Shown: positions 11,501 to 24,746, numbered from the stretch's first letter. The stretch is 64,000 bases of DNA from Homarus americanus (GCF_018991925.1 NW_024735503.1:4368884-4432883), one strand, 5' to 3'. The notes: generated from the sequence alone by a model not told the origin. Translations and numbers: made by a program.

Positions 11501-14500
11501 TTGGGTTATTGTGTTATAAGGTAGCCTGTTATAGGTAGTGTGTTATGGTAGTGTGTTATAGGTAGTGTTATAGGTAGTGTGTTAAAGGTAGTGTGTCGCC
11601 GTGTGGTGTGCTATAGGTAGTGTGTTTATAGGTAGTGTGTTATAGGTAGCGTGTTATAGGTAGTGTGTTGTGGTAGTGTGTTATAAGGTAGTGTTATGCA
11701 TGTGTTATAGGTAGTGTGTTATAGGTAGTGTGTTATAGGTAGCGTGTTATAGGTAGTGTGTTATCGGTAGTGGGTTATACGTAGTGTGTTATACGTAGTG
11801 TTTTATAGATAGTGTTATGCGTAGTGTGTTAAAGGTAGTGTGTTATAGGTAGTGTGTTATAGGTAGTGTGTTATAGGTAGTGTGTTATAAGTAGTGTGTT
11901 ATAGGTAGCGTGTTAGAGGTAGAGTGTTATAGGTAGTGTGTTATAGGTAGTGTGTTATAGGTAGTGTGTTATACGTAGTGTGTTATAGGTAGCGTGTTAT
12001 AGGTAGTGTGTTATCGGTAGTGTGTTATACGTAGTGTGTTATACGTAGTGTGTTATAGGTAGCGTGTTATAGGTAGTGTGTTATAGGTAGTGTGTTATAG
12101 GTAGTGTGTTATACGTAGTGTGTTATAGATAGCGTGTTATAGGTAGTGTGTTATAGGTATTATGTTATACGTAGTGTGTTATAGGTAGCGTGTTATAGGT
12201 AGTGTGTTATACGTAGTGCGTTATACGTAGTGTGTTATAGGTAGCGTGTTATAGGTAGTGTGTTATAGGTAGTGTGTTATAGGTAGTGTGTTATAGGTAG
12301 TGTGTCATAGGTAGTGTGTTATAGGTAGTGTGTTATAGGTAGTGTGTTATATTTAGTGTGTTATAGGTACGGCGTGTCATAGGTAGTGTGTTATAGGTAG
12401 TGTGTTATAGGTAGTGTTTTATAGGTACCGTGTTATAGGTAGTGTTATGCATAGTGTGTTATAGGTAGTGTGTTTTAGGTAGTGTGTTATAGGTATTGTG
12501 TTATTGGTAGTGTGGTATAGGTAGTGTTTCTCATAGTGTGTTATACGTAGTGTGTTATAGGTAGTGTGGTATAGGCAGCGTGTTATAGGTAGTGTTATGC
12601 ATAGTGTGTTATAGGTAGTGTGTTATAGGTAGTGTGTTATATTTAGTGTGTTATAGGTAGCGTGTTATAGGTAGCGTGTTATCGGTAGTGTGTTATATGT
12701 AGTGTGTTATAGGTAGCGTATTATAGGTAGTGTGTTATAGGTAGTGTGTTATAGGTAGTTTTATGCGTAGTGTGTTATAGATGGTGTGTTATAGGTAGTG
12801 TGTTATAGGTAGTGTTATACGTAGTGTGTTATACGTAGCGTGTTATAGGTAGTGTGTTATAGGTAGTGTGTTATAGGTAGTGTGTTATAGGTAGTGTGTT
12901 ATAGGTAGCGTGTTATAGGTAGTGTGTTATAGGTAGTGTGTTATAGGTAGTTTTATGCGTAGTGTGTTATAGATGGTGTGTTATAGGTAGTGTTATACGT
13001 AGTATGTTATACGTAGCGTGTTATAGGTAGTGTGTTATAGGTAGTGTGTTATACGTAGTGTGTTATACTTAGTGTGTTATAGGTAGTGTGTTATAGGTAG
13101 TGTGTTAAAGGTAGTGTGTTATAGGTAAAGTGTTATACGTAGTGTGTCATAGGTAGTATGTTATAGGTAGTGTGTTATAGGTAATGTGTTATAGGTAGCG
13201 TGTTATAGGTAGAGTGTTATAGTTAGCGTGTTATAGGTGGTGTGTTATAGGTAGTGTGTTATAGGTAGTGTGTTTTAGGTAGTGTGTTATTGGTAGTATG
13301 TTATACATGTGTAATTTATAGGTAGCGTGTTATAGGTAGTGTGTTATAGGTAGTGTGTTATAGGTAGTGTGTTTTAGGTAGCGTGTTATAGGTAGTGTGT
13401 TAGTGTGTTATAGGTGTGTGTTATGGGTAGTGTGTTATTGGTAGTATGTTATGCATAGTGTGTTATAGTTAGCGTGTTATAGGTAGTGTTATAGGTAGTG
13501 TGTTATGGTGGTGTGTTATAGGTAGTGTGTTATTGGTAGTATGTTATACGTAGTGTGTTATAGGTAGCGTGTTATAGGTAGTTTGTTATAGGTAGTGTGT
13601 TATAGGTAGCGTGTTTTAGGTAGTGTGTTATGGGTAGTGTGTTATGGGTAGTGTGTTATGGTGTGTGTTATACGAGTGTTATAGGTAGTGTGTTATAGGT
13701 AGTGTGTTATAGGTAGCGTGTTATAGGTAGTGTGTTATAGGTAGTGTTATGCGTAGTGTGTTATATGTAGTGTGTTATAGGTAGTGTGTTATAGGTAGAG
13801 TGTTATAGGTAGTGTGTTGTAGGTTGTGTGTTATAGGTAGTGTGTTATAGGTAGTGTGTTATAGGTTGTGTTATGCGTAGTGTGTCATACGTAGTGTGTT
13901 ATAGGTAGTGTGTTATAGGTAGTGTGTTATAGGTAGTGTGTTATACGTAGTGTGCTATACGTAGTGTGTTATAGGTAGTGTTATAGGTAGCCTGTTATGC
14001 GTAGTGTGTTATAGGTAGAGTGTTATAGGTAGTGTGTTATAGCTAGTGTGTTATAGGTAGTGTGTTATGCATAGTGTGTTATAGGTAGCGTGTTATAGGT
14101 AGTGTGTTTTAGGTAGTGTGTTATAGGTAGTGTTATGCGTAGTGTGTTATAGGTAGTGTGTTAAAGATAGTGTGTTATAGGTAGTTTGTTATAGGTAGTG
14201 TGTTATAGGTAGTGTGTTATAGGTAGTGTGTTATAGGTAGCGTGTTATACGTAGTGTGTTATAGTGTTATAGGTAGTGTGTTATAGGTAGTGTGTTTTTA
14301 CGTAGTGTGTTATAGGTAGTGTGTTATAGGTAGCGTGTTATAGGTAGTGTGTTATACGTAGTGTGTTATTGGTAGTGTGTTATAGGTAGTGTGTTATAGG
14401 TAGCGTGTTATACGTAGTGTGTTATAGGTAGCGTGTTATAGGTAGTGTGTTATAGGTAGTGTGTTATAGGTAGTGTGTTATAGGTAGTGTGTTATAGGTA

Positions 14501-14665
14501 TTGTGTTATAGGTATTGTGTTATAGGTAGCGTGTTATACGTAGTGTGTTATAGGTAGTGTGTTATAGGTAATTTGCTATAGCTAATTTGCTATAGGTAGC
14601 GTGTTATAGGTAATTTGTTATAGGTAGCGTGTTATAATGTAGTGTGTTATAGGTAGTGATTGGTC
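11501..14665 (+). repeat. 14-bp satellite, forward orientation
   Basis: More than 200 degenerate copies of GTAGTGTGTTATAG, with frequent GTAGCG and ATACG variants and one- to few-base length changes. It begins at the N gap and matches the reverse complement of 1-265. In the proposed corrected layout both arrays belong to intron 2 of the astacin gene. Confidence 0.97.
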
Positions 14666-14813
14666 AGTAAGGGTCAGATTCGCTCAGCTCCATAATAATT
14701 CCCGTCTCCTTAAGGCCTCAGAAGATCTCAGTATGCTACAGTGTTCAGATATGATGTCTAGGTTTGTATTACTTCACTGTTACACATATCCATACACATA
14801 CAAACACATACAG

Positions 14814-14814
<1 letters not shown>

Positions 14815-14857
<43 letters not shown>
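14815..14857 (+). repeat. (CA)n microsatellite
   Basis: Pure ACACAC run between the satellite and the LINE copy. Confidence 0.95.
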
Positions 14858-14859
<2 letters not shown>

Positions 14860-14879
14860 TCAACCCTCAGTGAGATAGG

Positions 14880-17800
14880 ACGTGCCTGAAGGCGCTCTCG
14901 GTTTTAGCAGCCAGGCCGAATCTGTTTGGCCCTGCCCACCCCCCCTGGTATACCCCAACGCCCTACCAGCCTTACCACACCAGGATCGATTCAGCAAAAC
15001 ATTCTAGTGATTAGTGAACGAATGATTACGGAGCAGTGTTCCTATAGTGCACTTAAGGAACTTTCTCGGCAAAACATTCTAGCCATCAGTGCAATAAGTG
15101 ATTACCATACAGTGCTCGATAGTGCACCCCAAGGAAAAGTCAGACAGTGGGCACTTTATCGGTCAACTTTAAAGTGCCAGTGACAAGGACCACCGCGGTG
15201 TTTACATATATCGTGAAAACTGTGTCGGCGACCCCAAGCACCGAGGACAAAGTCCACGGTCTTTACAACTGACAAACATTAACAGATGTCTACCAGTGTC
15301 AGTGTCCCTCAAAGTGCCGCCAGTGACGAACACTTCACTCTTGCCGATTTCAACCGGTAACGCAATCACTTACTCGACACTCTGTATCATCGGCGTGAAC
15401 GGATTTATCTGATGAAGTGTTATCGCGCTACTCAAGTCTGAAAATATTCCACGCGCGGGCCATCAGACAAAATGCGTCATGCGCAAGCCATTAGAACGCA
15501 GCATCACTGGAAACCGGAGAAACACTGACAGACCGCCACCATCACTGAAGTTCCCTGGACGTAGTATGATCTCCCATGCACTGCTATCGCGTCAACCCCT
15601 GGCTAACAGTTCAGCAAGGCTGGCAACTACAGTCAGGTCAACCGCCGCGCGCGTAAGTTTTGCCATATGTGAACAGCAAATTATTACCTGAACGTGTCAC
15701 GGTAGAGGATATCAACTCTTTCATCACATGCGTCCACAAAGACGCGCGGAGGGCGTTGCCCTCTTCTGTCAGATGACCTACGCCCGTCACGCCTGGATAT
15801 TTCAAGTCCCCAGTTAGATGTAGAGCATTATGGGGTACGTGTGTCATTGCAGGCACCACGCCTGCTTCCCGTATCATCTGTGTGGTATACCATGCCTCAA
15901 TCACACAGAGAGACACTCTTATCAATCATCTCATCACCACCTCAGACCACCTCAGGTTAGTACCCCTTCAACACTTGCCATTAGTATTATGTGGGGATTT
16001 AAATGAAATTAACCACTGATATCAGGACCAGCTATCACTATCACAAGTCATGACCTTCCCACGTCCAAAACACCCTTGACCTTATCTTAACTGACAGCGG
16101 TTGGTACCAACCTCATAACCACTGCCTCCTGTCAGGTGTAGCACACGCCATCGATGCTCTCTGTCCCCTGCTGTACTCCTCCATTACAGACCCTACATCC
16201 AAGACCTACAGGCCGTTACACTGACTCTGCAATTGCCTCTTTAGACAGTGGATAATTCACTGTCCTGGACTGAGTACTCAACGTGGTTGACGTGGAAACC
16301 AATGGATAAACTATACTTTTCCACCGAAGCTCACCACCGCTTCTTCACGAGGAAGTCGTCAGATCCTCTTAGCCCAGCTTGCCTGGATTCACACCTCAGA
16401 TCAGACTTGTAAGCAGAGACAGAGCATTTCATCTCAGCAGCCACATCCACGCTTCCAGGTCACTTCGCAGCAGTCATCCGCGAAACCACTTTTTCTGAAA
16501 GTCCCCTGCAGCAAATTCTAGCACCTGAAGCAGACCAACATCAGTCAATGATGTGGTAAGCTTAAAGACTCTGGATAAACAATATGGCCACCTCCTTCCT
16601 TAGCATCTCACTTCAGCGCAGCTGAGCAAACAAATAACCATTTCATACTATATGCCAGACGCTCCCTGAAAGCCGGCACAACCACTCTCCTGCTTACCCA
16701 GCCCCCTTTTTGAAAGCTTACAGTAGAATTTGACATGTAAAACGCCTGGACAAGCTAAAAATTGAGCAACTCTACACCACACCCCATTGACACAATGAAA
16801 CCTATTCAAGAGTTCTCCCCAGGGCTTGCTAAACCCCTCTGCTCCATCATCAATGCTTCTCTCAGTCAAGTAGATGCAGCTGACTGGAGAAGACCTCTTG
16901 TGTCACAGTGCCAAGTCAACCCAGCCCCTGATCCCGCCGTCAGCTACGACCTATTTTCCCAATCACCCCAATACCCAGCCTAATCTGCTTGAAGTTTTGT
17001 GTTTGTGGGCCTACTGATATTGCAGAGTCCATAGACCCTCCAGCAATTGTAACATAAAGCTTCCTCCACCACTCACTGTCTTGTCAGCTTTCTCGATTAT
17101 ATACCGCCATCTCGAGCGAAAAGCGTCCTGCTCCAGCTGTCGCCTTCATTGATTTCCACTAAAGCGTTCGACCTGAGTCGGCCACAATATAATCGCCATA
17201 AAAACCCCTATGACCTCCAGCAGGCTTCGGAGAATCTCATACCATAAACTTCAGACTTCCTCAGTGACCGACGCCAAGCTGTACGCTTCGAGGGCTGTCC
17301 TCACCTTTCAGTCACTCACCTGTAACGTCCCCCAAGGCGCCAAGATGGGACCCTCTGCTTCGCCATGCTCATCAATGATGCCCTAAGAAACCCCTGCATC
17401 GCTGAAATATATAAACTCCACCATTGGGATCAGCGTCAACAATTCCGCTCCCAACTATACCGCCCTTCAAGTTTATTGAACAGTCTCGAAACTGGAACGC
17501 AACAACCATGTCACCATCAACCGCTACCAAGACAATGGTGCCATCAACCTCTCCTCAAACATTGTCCCCACCTCCTTCCAAACATTACCTAGGTCCCGAA
17601 CACTCCAGGTTTAGATTCACGACTCCTCAGCATCTGCCGTTCAACAAACTAAATTGGAAACCACACGTCCAGTGAGTTCTTCATCCTCCAGTTTCATCTC
17701 CACCTCCTCTATAAACTCAAGTCCCTCAGGTTCCTTTGAGCTCCTCAGTGTATACACAACTCATACTTCCCAGCTCACCTATGCCTCCCCCCCTGGTCTT

Positions 17801-18358
17801 TTCCTCCCCTAAATACTGCAACGTAAACACACCTGAAAAAGAAAGTGCAAAGGGGCACATGCAAAGTTATTCCTCTCCCCTTCTCCACACATATCAAGAG
17901 CGCTCCTTTGTGCCTTTCGACTCTCTCACTGACCATCACCACAGCCACTCATCTGCAAATTTGGTAGAAGCCACACACCATCCCCATTTTCGGCCCCTAC
18001 TACCTGAGATCCCTGTCAGGGAGTGCTGTTCAGCACACATCCAGCCCCTTCGTACGGGCAGTCGCTATAAGAACAGCCCAGTCCCAACCATTGTAAAAAT
18101 TATCAATAACATGTAATAAATCAGTGTATTCACTCCCAGGAAACACTGCTCCCTACACTGTCACTATGTTGAAATGAACTGTATTTTGAGCTGATCCCCA
18201 TCTAAGTTACTATATGTCTTATTTGTGTCACTTATGTCACTTGTATATTATTTGTAATTCGTAACCCATTCCCCAAATATGTAACTGTATATTTTCAGCC
18301 TTCTGGCTGCCAAGCTCTTTCAATAAACCGTTAATTATTATTATTATTATTTATTATA
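14880..18358 (+). pseudogene. Decayed non-LTR retrotransposon (LINE) copy
   Basis: Plus-strand remnant of a LINE with no long frame left. Recognisable pieces in order: Pro/Ser-rich ORF-like sequence (14926-15180); an endonuclease remnant with LCGDLN near 15985; RT-like sequence about 17040-17400, including AFIDFH and MLINDALRNP; and a C-terminal end matching the copy at 52785-53738 (HHPRHR-like block, YKNSPVPTIVKIINN at 18070-18112). It ends in AATAAACCGTTAATTATT and a (TTA)n tail at about 18330-18358. Stops and frameshifts are everywhere, so it is dead. It lies in the intron before the exon at 18377, leaving only about 18 bases to the splice acceptor. The clade (CR1/Jockey group) is inferred from motif style. 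Confidence 0.75.
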
Positions 18359-18376
18359 AACATATCTATTTTTCAG

Positions 18377-18694
18377 ATGATAAGAAGGCAATCCGTGAAG
18401 GCCTGAACTACTGGATGGCACACACCTGCATCACCTTTGTTGAGACGACAGATATGGACCAGCCACACCTCAAGTTTATCCACGGTGATGGTTGTTGGTC
18501 ATTTGTGGGACGCCAACACACCTGGCAGGGTCAGGCACTGTCCTTAGGTGATGGCTGTGCTCAGGTGAGTCAGTCACATGTTAATATTGTCTTTTTTTCT
18601 AACCTAACTTAACCTAACCTAACCCTCCCATATTTTTTAACAGTTCATGATTAGATAAGGTTTCTTCACTTTCTTTTCTTAATTGTCATTGTCA

Positions 18695-18729
<35 letters not shown>

Positions 18730-20236
18730 TTCTTTAAAATCATCTTACAAGTTTACATTGATTCAACAAGTATATAGATAATGTGGTGAACTGTGTGAAT
18801 GTGATGTGGTGTGAGTGAGGAAGGAAGGAAAGAAAGAATGGTGTTGCCTTGTTCTACCACCCTAACACCCCCCCTCGCCTCCTCCTCCTCTCAGCTTGGC
18901 CAGGTCGCTCACCAACTTGGTCACGCTATCGGCTTTTACCACGAGCACATCCGACCAGACCGTGATCAGTACATCTACATCATGGAGGACAACATTAACA
19001 AGGAAGACCTCTTTAAGTTTCAGAAACATCTTCACTACACGGTCGATAACTTCAGTCTGCCCTATGACTTCACCTCCATCATGCACAACAGTAACAGGGT
19101 GAGACAAAAACCTCTTCTCATGTGACTTATTTCAGCACCGATGGAAGTTTTTGTGTTGCTGCATCACCCTGTATATTATTGCGAGTCATGGGTCCACATC
19201 TATTGAAGGGTATAGTTACAGTAGGTTAGTTTAGGTTAGGGAAGGAACGTTATGGTACAGTAACTTAACTCTCAACATATTAATTAAAGTTTACAGTTAA
19301 ATATGAGTTCAATAATTAATCGGCTACCTAACCTAACCTAACCTAACCTATACCAACCTAAGCTCTTTTGTACACACACCTGGACTCCAAACACAGACTT
19401 ATGATAACTAGTTAATGATAGTTAGGCTCTAATTATCTACTTTACCTGGTTCATGTAGTAACAACCCTCCTCTCTCTCTCTCTCTCTCTCTCTCTTACAC
19501 GCCTGGCAGTACGGCGCCTTCAACCGCTCCCTCACCATCATCACCCTCGACCCACTGGCCCAGGGAATCATTGGACAGCGTGATGGCCTGTCGCATTACG
19601 ATAAACTACGGGCCAACCTCATGTACAACTGCACCGGTGTGTGTGTGTGTGTGTGTGTGTGTCTGTGTCTTTGTTATGGTGCCGTCTGTCATGTACCACT
19701 TTCATATTGTTGTTTGTTGTTGTGTTTGTAATAAAGACTCGTACAGGTGTTCAGCAAAGACTAACAAAGGTATAAAGTTGTTTGTTTTATAATTTTTTCC
19801 ACATAAACAAAAACCTTTATTTGGACTTAAAAGTAATCTGTTGGTGTTTCTTGCTGTATGTGACGTGTACCTTTACCTACAGGCAAGTGGTTGGATCAGT
19901 GTGGACTTACCTCAGAGCCGTGCCAGAACTACGGCTATACGGGGATCGACTGTACGTGTGTGTGTCCTCCAGGTACCTCAGGCGATTACTGCCAAGTTAA
20001 CCTCACCAAATATTACGGTAATTGTCGTCGTTGTTTACTATGTTAATGTTGAAGTATTTGTGATTTTGTTTACAAGTAGTGACGTCTTAATGTCAATAAA
20101 CGAAACAGAAGAACTTAAGACAGAAATATCTATCCTGACAGATTACGCAGTCTCCAGTTGTTCTGAGGTCATCACGGAAGCTGGTAACATCTCCTCACCT
20201 AATTATCCCCTGAACTATCCGGCAGGTGAGGTGGAC

Positions 20237-20275
<39 letters not shown>

Positions 20276-21125
20276 GGTAAGGTGTGTGTGTGTACTAACC
20301 TAGAAAACGCTAAGAGGTAACCATGGCAACACAGACTCACACTAGAGGTAACCATGACAACACAGACTCACGCTAGAGGTAACCATGACAACACAGATTC
20401 ACACTAGAGGTAACCATGACGACACAGACTCACGCTAAAAAGTAACCATGACAACACAGACTCACGCAGAGGTAACTATGACAACACAGACTCACGCTAA
20501 AGGTAACCATGACAACACAGACTCACGCTAGAGGTAACCATGGCAACACAGACTCACACTAGGGGTAACCATGACAACACAGACTCACGCGAGAGGTAAC
20601 CATGACAACACAGACTCACACTAGGGGACGACACAGACTATAGGGGTAACCATGACGACACAGACTCACGCTAGAGGTAACCATGACAACACAGACTCAC
20701 GCTAGAGGTAACCATGACAACACAGACTCACGCTAGAGGTAACCATGACAACACAGACTCACACTAGAGGTAACCATGGCAACACAGACTCATGCTAGAG
20801 GTAACCGTGGCAACACAGACTCACGCTAGAGGTAACCATGACAACACAGACTCACACTAGAGGTAACCATGGCAACACAGACTCATGCTAGAGGTAACCA
20901 TGACAACAGAGTCTCTCCCCCTCAGGCTCAGAGTGCGTGAAGGTCATCAGAGCCTCAGAGTGCCACGTCCCTCGGCTTACCTTCAACGACTTCTCACTGT
21001 ACCGCCGAGAAACCTGTAGGGAAAGACCTTGTTGTCGCTACGACGTCCTGGCCATCATGGAGATACCTGACGAAGGAGAACCTGGTGATATAAGGTAAGG
21101 TGGAGGAGGAGAGGAGGTGGTGGTG

Positions 21126-21167
<42 letters not shown>

Positions 21168-22999
21168 GTAGATAGACGAGAGGAGTCAACCGAGCTATGG
21201 ATAGAGAAGTAGGGAAGGTGTGTGTGTGTGTGTTTTAGTGAGCGCCTTCCATATTCATAGCATTCAACTCTCTCTCTCTCTCTCTCAGATATTACTGCGA
21301 GAGAGATATATCCCCGGGACAGAACATAACAAGCAGTGAGAGGGAGATGGTCGTGTATTTCTCAAGCCGTACTGATGAACACAAGGGATGGGCCGCCGCT
21401 GTGTCGTTCGTGAAGAGTGGAACTTGTTCGTGAGTACACCTGTAACCTTCCTCTCTCACCTGTGCTTTGTTAGTGGGTGTTACACTGATATAAACGCCAT
21501 GATTGTTTTTTGTCTTAAGTATGTTGTTTTTGTTGACTTGTTAGGAGGGGGGTACTGATGTTTTGTTTGTATATATACATTACAGATCTGTAGGTTCAGC
21601 CCAATCTATCGTCACTGATATTACTGCAATGACTACTACACCCACTACTACTACTACTACATCTACTACTACTATTACCACTCCTACCACCACTGCTACC
21701 ACTCCTACCACCACCACCACCCCTTCAGGACCTCGATGTGAAGTTGACTCCTCAGGTGACTGTGACCTCTGGTCTTCGCCAAACTTCAACACAAAGAAAT
21801 ACCCCAACAACTTCGACTGTACATTCAATGGCAAGACGGTAAACAGATTCACCTTCTCTTGTTATTATCAGTATTTACTATGTTGTTTATGGTAGACAAA
21901 GTAAACAGAAACAAGATGGATAAATAATTCCACGCCCAGTATGTCAAATTCATTTTTATCCCATAGTCTCTCCTGTAGAAAACGAGAAGAGAGAAAATAG
22001 ATAATGGGAGGGGGGTGGGGCTGACCGTTCTTACGTATATATACAGTATATACTTATTGGGTCTTTGAAAATGCAGCATTTGTGTTTTATGTCAGGTGTA
22101 AAGGTGTACCGTGTGTGTCAGGTGTAGAGGTGTCTCCTAGAGTGGTATCTCCTAGGGTAGTATCTCCTAGGGTGGTATCTCCTAGGATGGTATCTCCTAC
22201 GGTAGTATCTCCTAGGTAGTAACTCTTACGTCTCCTCACAGGACCAGCCAGCTCGAGTGGTCATCACAGCCAACACCTTCAAACTAGCCAGGGGTGACAC
22301 TGTTCAGCTCAATTACTTGTACGGGAAGAGGAGGAGGCAAGTGAACTAAATCTCTCACCATCTTTTATGTTGTTATATCGTTATTTTGTTTATTGATCAA
22401 CTGTGTTCATGTACACAGCTAGGTAAACAAAAAATACTTGTATATTTTCGACTTGGTTGTTGACAAGTTTATTTCATTGATATTAGTTAACTTCAGGTGA
22501 AATAATTTCCGTCTGTGTGTGAGAGTAAAGGTATTCAGCCCTGGTAATAAACACTTCTCACCTGTACAGATACGCTGGTAAAACCAATTGGACTTACAGT
22601 GTACCGAGCGCCTATAACAGTTTGGTGTTTAAGACCAGCAGACGCTACAAAGATATAGGCTTCAACATCACCATCTGCCGGGAACAGACGACTTGCCACA
22701 AGGTGAAGCCTCGCCTCTGTCAGTAAGCTTATTGAGAGTAATGGCTCTGAGTCTCAGCTTATACTGATGGTGAGGTTATAATGTATAATTACAACAACTA
22801 AGATCTTTAAGCTTACATTGATGACTACCCAGAGGTGATACAGGCGAAATAGGTTGACACAGGTCACATAGCACTCAGTACCTCAATGGTCTCAGTCGGA
22901 CTATCCATTCTAAAGAAATAGCATTTACACTTCGTCCCCGTTCAGGACCACCCCCCGCCCCCCACCTCCAGCCCCAAAGGGAGCATTTTTATTTATTTT

Positions 23000-23094
<95 letters not shown>

Positions 23095-23980
23095 TTTTTG
23101 GGGGGGTGGGGGGGGATGTTATGTCCCTTCGGTAAATTCTTAGTTGGGTTCCATTCTATCAGTTCATAAGTGAAACCAAACTTTTCCCCCAAAATTAACT
23201 GAAAACCTCTTTTGTTACTCCACTATAACACTAGCACTAACCTAAACTACCCCCTCCCAGGTAGCGTTACACAATTTAATCATCAGGTGAATTGATCTGG
23301 CGGGGGGTAATCTTCATGTTAGCCCAAAAGTGAACGTCTTCTTCACAAACATAAAAAACTTGAATTATTATTTATATTATTATTACTACTACAGTATTAC
23401 TAACAACTGGTGTGTGTTGTGTGTGGTGCAGGTGATCAGGGCGGAGAGTGGCAGCAGCGACACCATCAGCTCACCAGACTACAACACTGGGACGCGCGCC
23501 TCAGCCACCCAGTGTGAGTGGTGGATCATGGTGAGTGTGTGCGGCTCTCCTCTTACACAACCACACAGATAGATAGAAAAATAGATAGACAGATAGATAA
23601 ATAAATAGATTGACGTATTTCATTATTATCTTTCTCTTATTTATGTTTTCAGTCATTATCAACCACCTCACGGTCTGACCTAACCTAACCTAACCTAACC
23701 TAACCTAACCTAACCATCCACTTCCATCACTCAGGCTCCCGAGGGCAAGACCATACAACTGGACTACCTTCACACACGCGTCGCCACCACCAAACGCTGT
23801 AGAGGGGACTACCTTGTCCTGAACGGCGCTGGGAGTAAGGCTTATCCATCCTCCAACAGCACCATTTACTGTAACGAGGGGAACCGAACACTCACCTTTA
23901 GTAGTAACTCTCTGTTTATAACTTACCATGGGCAGAGGAGGTTGACCAAGGGCGTGTCTTTCAAGTACACCATCAAGTAA
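18377..23980 (+). CDS. Astacin-CUB protein, 3' exons 3-14 (pseudopeptidase domain, EGF-like, three CUBs)
   Basis: Exons: 18377-18564, 18895-19098, 19510-19636, 19883-20017, 20142-20225, 20926-21094, 21289-21429, 21586-21838, 22242-22336, 22570-22702, 23432-23530, 23735-23980 (TAA). All phases agree. With the two 5' exons the protein is about 711 residues. The astacin domain (about 80-259) contains TCITFVE and [12 protein letters not shown], where the family has HELGHAIGFxHE: the three zinc histidines stay, but the catalytic Glu is Gln157. The Met-turn reads SIMHN where the family has SxMHY, so the Tyr ligand is Asn215. A six-Cys EGF-like module (exon 6), CUB1 (exons 7-9, GWAAAVSF), a Thr-rich mucin-like linker, CUB2 (exons 10-12) and CUB3 (exons 13-14) follow. 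A secreted, probably non-catalytic binding protein is inferred. Exon 11 has a GC donor. AATAAA lies at 24129. Confidence 0.9.
20310..20915 (+). repeat. 31-bp minisatellite in an astacin intron
   Basis: About 19-20 copies of a 31-bp unit beginning GGTAACCATGACAACACAG and ending CTCACGCTAGA, between the exons ending at 20225 and starting at 20926. Each unit carries a GGTAACC that resembles a weak splice donor. Confidence 0.93.
22996..23090 (+). repeat. (AT)n microsatellite in an astacin intron
   Basis: About 47 AT dinucleotides in the intron between the exons ending at 22702 and starting at 23432. Confidence 0.97.
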
Positions 23981-24022
23981 ACACCACATGTAGAGGATGG
24001 AGGAGGAAGAGGGACAGTATAT

Positions 24023-24056
<34 letters not shown>

Positions 24057-24128
24057 AGAATTAACTTCAAACTAAACCCAAATTTCTTCCATCATCATCT
24101 GGCAAGAAGGCTAATAAGTTGTCATCTA

Positions 24129-24134
24129 AATAAA
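24129..24134 (+). terminator. Polyadenylation signal of the astacin gene
   Basis: AATAAA about 150 bases after the TAA stop at 23978-23980, following a CA microsatellite in the probable 3' UTR. Confidence 0.55.
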
Positions 24135-24664
24135 TAGCACATTTTAACCTTACTGGTATAGGGTTAAAATATTTACCTTAGTCCTGGCTATAAAATATTT
24201 CTGGCGGAAAGAAAACGACATTGTGTCAGGGGTAACTCAAGTATTACATGATACTACTCTACTATTGGTAAAGATCACATAAAAAGAGTTATTAACGTCT
24301 CTGTTTAGGTGATAATTGTGGGTAATTTGAACACCTTAACATAATATATTTCTTCTTCTAAAAAACGAAAAACAAAACCTGATTCTTATATAGTTTGAAA
24401 AGATTTAAATATTTTTTACAATATTCACAGGTTTGGGGGATCCTTCTAGTACCGGGTATTATATTTTCATGACATCTAATACGACGAATTTCCTCTCCCA
24501 CGATCAATGAAGAAAGCTATTATTTGTATTCAGTTAATTATAAGAATAAAACATACAAAAAAAAGAAAGATGCATATAAAATATACCTACAATATTTACC
24601 ACTTACAGGTATCAAACTTTACTATGTGGTAATTAAATCTTCCATCACCTGTAGAAGTTCATTA

Positions 24665-24667
<3 letters not shown>

Positions 24668-24746
<79 letters not shown>

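Noticed and set aside
278..18377. Trans-splicing or a true chromosomal inversion explaining the split astacin gene
   Set aside because: Possible in principle, but the exact 100-N gap and the opposite satellite orientations make a scaffold orientation error simpler.
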